This document shows positions 63,501 to 64,000 of a stretch of 64,000 nucleotides of DNA, one piece after another (position 1 is the stretch's first letter; each line of letters starts with the position of its first letter). A program made the position numbers and the translations under genes. The stretch is from Nemania diffusa. Its lineage: Eukaryota > Ascomycota > Sordariomycetes > Xylariales > Xylariaceae. The notes under the pieces are model-generated. The model was not told where the DNA came from and did no database searches. It saw only the letters and a list, made by a program, of their open reading frames with translations. The stretch is from positions 62,001 through 126,000 of the forward strand of contig JBBPUQ010000001.1 of NCBI GenBank assembly GCA_038501195.1, written 5' to 3'.

Positions 63501-64000
63501 GCAGACCGTCTTCCCATGCGCAGGCTATGTCTCTGCCTGTGTAGAAGCCGCGATGAGAATGTGCGAGGGCAACAGCATACGATCCATCGAATTGGAAAAC
63601 TTTATCGTCGGCCAAGCTGTTGTCTTTGACGACAACGATGCCCGGATTGAAGTTTTGACCACTCTGGCGAATATTGCTAGGACGAAGGACTCTGTCGTTG
63701 CCCGGTTTTCGTTTCATTCCGCCCCCAATAGCGATACTATGAAGATGACGAATCACGCCAGCTGTCATCTCCGAGTGAGGCTCGGTGACAGCTCGATAGA
63801 CCTACTTCCACCGCAATTAACAGAAGAGCATGCAATGCTAGAAGTCGAGTCAGATCGATTCTACAATAATCTTAGCCAGCTCGGCTTTGGTTACTCGGGC
63901 CCATTTAGGGCACTAAATAGTCTGAAGCGCAAGCTTGGACTGGCGAATGGTCTTATTGAGAATACACCATATGACTCTCAAATTACTCCCCTCCTCATAC
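60544..64000 (+). CDS. ccsA-like: Highly reducing polyketide synthase, N-terminal part (probable PKS-NRPS)
   Basis: The frame is open without stops from ATG 60544 to the window end (1152 codons), so only the N-terminal part is seen. The ketosynthase (about 3-425) has DTACSSS with Cys177, HGTGT with His316 and GHLEG with His362. The acyltransferase (about 560-880) has FTGQGAQWPRMG, GHSSG with Ser658, and YHSHHMEE. The dehydratase begins near 955 with the HX3GX4P motif GHQVQGQTVFP (His982). No intron is evident in this part. KS-AT-DH order is that of highly reducing PKSs. In cytochalasan synthases it continues with methyltransferase, inactive ER, KR, ACP and an NRPS module (C-A-T-R) that adds an amino acid and releases the product. 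The neighbouring trans-ER, Diels-Alderase and hydrolase make the hybrid form likely, but the NRPS part lies beyond the window. Confidence 0.92.
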   Translation, partial: MGPSEPIAIIGTGIRFPGGCNNPSKLWELLRQPRDLLKEIPESRFSVDAFYHPQNFHHGTSNVRHSYFLEEDLRHFDAQFFAIKPTEANSIDPQQRLLLETVYEGLESAGLSIKQLQGSDTAVYVGVMSADFTDMIGRDTETFPTYFATGTARSILSNRLSYFFDWHGPSMTIDTACSSSLIAMHQAVQTLRSGESSVAVVAGSNLILGPEQYIAESKLQMLSPTGRSRMWDAAADGYARGEGVAAIVLKRLSQAIADGDHIECVVRETGVNQDGKTPGITMPSATAQAALIRSTYARAGLNLTKPSDRPQYFEAHGTGTPAGDPVEAEAIDSAFFGDDLGFKRRPHDDPLYVGSVKTIIGHLEGTAGLAAVVKGALALQAGQVPPNMLLNKLNPNVAPFYNNVKILSAAQDWPQLAPGAARRISVNSFGFGGANCHAILEAYEHTSHRDSHTLGHTQQLTPATNISFTPFTFSAASESTLIATLRTYRDYLAGIDNSITLRDISYTLNSRRSTFQSRIAISAASGSDIVSKIDETIESLEEPGSSREPSRWKSGSTKPRVLGIFTGQGAQWPRMGADLLENSPGANGIIARLDHSLQSLPRQDRPTWKLRELILAGAKTSLVGTASISQPLCTAVQILLVDLLREAGICFSAVVGHSSGEIGAAYAAGYLSAEDAIRVAYYRGLHLKSVTKQGAMLAVGTSFEDATELCELPAFEGRVCVAASNSPASVTLSGDADAIEEIKVVFDEEKRFTRLLKVDRAYHSHHMEECLQAYLKSLRQCRITSRIPETGCHWISSVFTQNITDVPDSLNDSYWGANLVKPVRFYEALQLLLQQTDSYDLAIEVGPHPALKGPASQTIQEVTGQSIPYAGTLTRGSNDIEAVSDSLGFIWSNFGEGVVDFASFDRFASGVSAPPKLLKGLPTYQWDHSRNFWHESRVSKAFRFRKDLPNELLGRQVLDGVPDQMRWKNILSPREIVWLEGHQVQGQTVFPCAGYVSACVEAAMRMCEGNSIRSIELENFIVGQAVVFDDNDARIEVLTTLANIARTKDSVVARFSFHSAPNSDTMKMTNHASCHLRVRLGDSSIDLLPPQLTEEHAMLEVESDRFYNNLSQLGFGYSGPFRALNSLKRKLGLANGLIENTPYDSQITPLLI

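Overview
The window is a piece of a filamentous ascomycete (Pezizomycotina) nuclear genome. The evidence is short GT-AG introns of 51-138 bp with CTAAC/CTGAC-type branch sites, a Zn2Cys6 regulator, fungal P450s, and a sharp split between an extremely AT-rich, gene-free compartment and a balanced-GC gene compartment. That split is typical of genomes shaped by repeat-induced point mutation (RIP). Xylariales-like fungi fit, but the species cannot be read from the sequence.

Positions 1 to about 35150 are the AT-rich block. No credible gene was found. It is made of mutated repeats: a 2.8-3.3 kb direct duplication (9300-12145 and 13430-16692) whose copies differ largely by C/T and G/A, a ~700 bp pair (4455 and 7036), a ~250 bp pair (21779 and 29307), a ~150 bp pair (34148 and 34519), ~60 bp minisatellites, and a 188 bp MITE (14022-14209) present in only one copy of the large duplication. 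Composition falls further after about 16.9 kb. At the edge (35363-36079) lies a 717 bp foldback element. Beside it is a frameshifted F-box-like gene (36221-37005).

From 37.2 kb to the window end is a secondary-metabolite cluster: Baeyer-Villiger monooxygenase (-), AflR-like Zn2Cys6 regulator (+), P450 (-), trans-acting enoyl reductase (-), lipocalin-type Diels-Alderase (+), alpha/beta hydrolase (+), MFS transporter (-), second P450 (+), and the 5' end of a highly reducing polyketide synthase (KS-AT-DH visible, open at the window end). This gene set matches cytochalasan clusters such as ccs of Aspergillus clavatus. By analogy, the PKS (probably a PKS-NRPS continuing past the window) and the trans-ER make an aminoacyl polyketide, the hydrolase and Diels-Alderase form the pyrrolinone and isoindolone/macrocycle, the P450s oxidise the ring, and the BVMO inserts oxygen next to a ketone. 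The MFS protein exports product.

Gene models were rebuilt from the sequence by hand. The BVMO carries a 51 bp in-frame intron that is easy to miss, and the regulator's zinc cluster is split by its first intron. A TCGGCGT/ACGCCGA motif recurs upstream of the regulator, trans-ER/Diels-Alderase, hydrolase and second P450, and may be the regulator's binding site.
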